A stretch of 8,550 bases of DNA from Calditrichota bacterium (lineage in GTDB: Bacteria; Calditrichota; Calditrichia; RBG-13-44-9; J075), in NCBI GenBank assembly GCA_003695285.1, contig RFIL01000526.1:1-8550 (forward strand). The letters run 5' to 3'. Numbering within the stretch: the first letter of the stretch is position 1; every line of letters begins with the position of its first letter. The notes beneath the pieces are model-generated. The model made no database searches and was not told where the DNA came from. It worked only from the letters and a program-made list of their open reading frames with translations. A program made the position numbers and the translations under genes. Below, one piece after another: positions 7,509 to 8,550 of this stretch.

Positions 7509-8364
7509 TGGGAAGCTCGAATTTTTCAATTCCCATTCGTTGTAAAATACTTAATCCTTCGGGATCCTCATTCATTTGAAGCAACACAGTCTGGATCCGT
7601 TCTCGTTGAGTCGGGGGTACCCGGGGATGAATCACAACGGGTGGAATCCCGAAGGGCGGGGATTTTTCCACAATCCGTACATTTTGCACACTCTGTGGCC
7701 GACGGGCTGCAATTTCTTCGTAAATTAAACCATCCACACTGGCCGCATCCACAATCCCTCGATTAACCAATTGAATTGAAGCATCATGACTACCGGAAAA
7801 AACCACCTGGTCTCTGGAAATCAAATTCCGGGTTTTTCCATATAGCAGATAGAAACAACCGGAAAGAGAAAGTTCATCGGTAAGGGCAATCGTTTTTCCT
7901 TCCAGGTCATTTATGCTTTCGATACCGGATGTTTTAGAAGCAATGATATAAGCCTGGTATTTCGTATCCCCATTTACCACCGGGATAGCCAGAAGCTCCA
8001 TAATGTCATTGCGTTTTCCCAGGGCATATAAACCACAGCAGACAAACGCAATGTCTACTTTGCGATGTTCCAGTAAATCATACACTTCGCGATAATTTTT
8101 GGTGTAAACCGGGTGCACCAGACGGTGAAGTTTCTTTTCCAGGTAGGGAATTAAATCTGCATAGGCAGAAAAACTTTCTTTTGCTGAAACAATGGAGGCA
8201 ATTGCCAAAACTAATGGAGAATCCTCCACTTTGCTGCCATCCGTTGGGTGAAGGTCCTCATACGTGGCACGTTGGTTCAAATCGATTTCCTGATACCCCT
8301 CTTCCTCCTGACATCCGCTGAAGAATAAAATAGCACTCAGCAACACAATGGTAAATGGTTTCAT
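7453..8364 (-). CDS. PhnD-like periplasmic-binding lipoprotein, probable sensory subunit
   Basis: Extracytoplasmic solute-binding protein of the PhnD (phosphate/phosphite/phosphonate type) fold; 303 residues. The N-terminus is a lipoprotein signal with lipobox FSG-C at C18, then an acidic linker to about residue 47. The binding domain runs from about 51 to 290. It carries family motifs: DIAFVCCGLYA, ALTDELSLSGCFYLLYG (usually T-D-P-L-S-x-S-G-C), SGSHDASIQLVNRGIVDAAS and SPPFGIPPVVIHP. ATG 8364 has AGAGG at 6-nt spacing. No ABC permease or ATPase gene is present, and a kinase gene follows with a 56-nt overlap, so the protein more likely presents a ligand to the kinase than feeds a transporter. 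This matches TtrS, where a domain of this type is fused to the kinase. Automated pipelines would probably label it a phosphonate-transport protein; I consider that misleading. The ligand is unknown, possibly the substrate of the reductase. Confidence 0.9.
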   Translation of the reverse strand: MKPFTIVLLSAILFFSGCQEEEGYQEIDLNQRATYEDLHPTDGSKVEDSPLVLAIASIVSAKESFSAYADLIPYLEKKLHRLVHPVYTKNYREVYDLLEHRKVDIAFVCCGLYALGKRNDIMELLAIPVVNGDTKYQAYIIASKTSGIESINDLEGKTIALTDELSLSGCFYLLYGKTRNLISRDQVVFSGSHDASIQLVNRGIVDAASVDGLIYEEIAARRPQSVQNVRIVEKSPPFGIPPVVIHPRVPPTQRERIQTVLLQMNEDPEGLSILQRMGIEKFELPNEENYRTVFSFIPDSLTP

Positions 8365-8402
8365 GGTTAACCTCTCGTTCTTTTTACTCCCGGTATTTTA
8401 AG

Positions 8403-8418
8403 AGCAATTTTTTTGCCA
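8403..8418 (-). promoter_or_regulatory. Sigma-54 (-24/-12) promoter for the sensory operon
   Basis: The minus strand reads TGGCAAAAAAATTGCT, matching consensus TGGCA-N6-TTGCW with GG-N10-GC spacing. The start should lie near 8392, about 28 nt before ATG 8364. The sensor-kinase-regulator genes would therefore need a sigma-54 activator themselves, either their own regulator or the one encoded just upstream. Confidence 0.85.
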
Positions 8419-8444
8419 TGCGCATCCCGTTGCACCTGCATGGC
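8415..8444. repeat. Inverted repeat overlapping the -24 element
   Basis: GCCATGC (8415-8421) and GCATGGC (8438-8444) are perfect 7-bp arms separated by 16 bp. One arm shares the TGGC of the sigma-54 promoter. It lies 4 bp past the stop of the upstream regulator gene. It could be an operator near the promoter. Neither strand shows a proper T-run right after the stem, so it is a poor terminator. Confidence 0.45.
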
Positions 8445-8448
8445 CTCT

Positions 8449-8550
8449 TTAGGACTTAACAGCTTCTTTTAAACCATATTTGGCCATTTTGGTGCGAAGA
8501 GTGGAGGGAGGGATTCCCAGGAGTTCAGCGGCACGAGCCTGATTTCCTCC
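8449..8550 (-). CDS. C-terminal end of a second NtrC-family activator (5' part outside window)
   Basis: Only the last 33 residues are in the window, ending at TAA 8451-8449. They read as a Fis-type helix-turn-helix: GGNQARAAELLGIPPSTLRT followed by KMAKYGLKEAVKS. The pattern GN-x-x-x-AA-x-LLGI-x-x-x-TL-x-x-K is typical of the C-terminus of sigma-54-dependent activators and parallels the end of the complete regulator at 4699-6042 without being a copy. Whether it has a receiver domain cannot be seen. It sits directly upstream of the sigma-54 promoter of the sensory operon, so it is a candidate to activate it. Confidence 0.8.
   Translation of the reverse strand, partial: GGNQARAAELLGIPPSTLRTKMAKYGLKEAVKS

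Noticed and set aside
7453..8364. Phosphonate transport operon (PhnD).
   Set aside because: No ABC ATPase, permease or C-P lyase gene is in the window, and the gene overlaps a histidine kinase gene beside a TtrA-type reductase, so a sensing role fits better.
8415..8444. Rho-independent terminator for the upstream regulator gene.
   Set aside because: On the minus strand the stem is followed by A-rich sequence, not T, and it overlaps the sigma-54 promoter.

Overview
The window is one co-directional minus-strand block that looks like a respiratory regulon of a Gram-negative-type anaerobe or facultative anaerobe. It encodes a Tat-exported molybdopterin oxidoreductase of the tetrathionate reductase (TtrA) family with its iron-sulfur and NrfD-type membrane subunits, preceded by the sensory system that probably controls it. 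Base composition is moderate, Shine-Dalgarno sites are strong (AAGGAGGTGA before the catalytic gene), and there are a lipoprotein signal, Tat signals and sigma-54 machinery. This suggests a sigma-54-using bacterium, but I cannot name the phylum.

Reading in the direction of transcription, from the right edge to the left: (1) 8550-8449, the C-terminal Fis-type DNA-binding helix-turn-helix of an NtrC-family activator cut by the window edge. (2) An 84-bp gap holding a textbook -24/-12 sigma-54 promoter (8403-8418). (3) A three-gene sensory operon: a PhnD-like periplasmic-binding lipoprotein (8364-7453), a two-TM HAMP histidine kinase (7508-6039) and an NtrC-type sigma-54 response regulator (6042-4699), all overlapping. 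(4) A 256-bp gap with a terminator-like inverted repeat, two spaced palindromes that look like activator sites, and a second sigma-54 promoter (4529-4544). (5) The reductase operon in B-C-A order: a 16-Cys ferredoxin-like subunit (4442-3534), an NrfD/PsrC quinol-oxidising membrane anchor (3511-2219) and the catalytic Mo-bisPGD subunit (2229 to the left edge; 743 codons seen, C-terminus outside).

The pieces suggest a simple circuit. An extracytoplasmic oxyanion or sulfur-oxyanion ligand is bound by the lipoprotein and sensed through the kinase. The phosphorylated regulator binds the palindromes and drives sigma-54 transcription of the reductase, which takes electrons from the quinol pool through NrfD and the Fe-S subunit to the Mo site outside the cytoplasmic membrane. 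The layout parallels Salmonella ttrSR-ttrBCA. Here, however, the binding domain that is fused into TtrS is a separate lipoprotein, the kinase has its own periplasmic domain, and the FixJ/LuxR-type TtrR is replaced by a sigma-54 activator. The substrate is not proven: tetrathionate is the best family match, and selenate or another chalcogen/sulfur compound is possible because SrdA-type reductases share the B-C-A layout. No tRNA, rRNA, CRISPR array, IS element or phage gene is visible.
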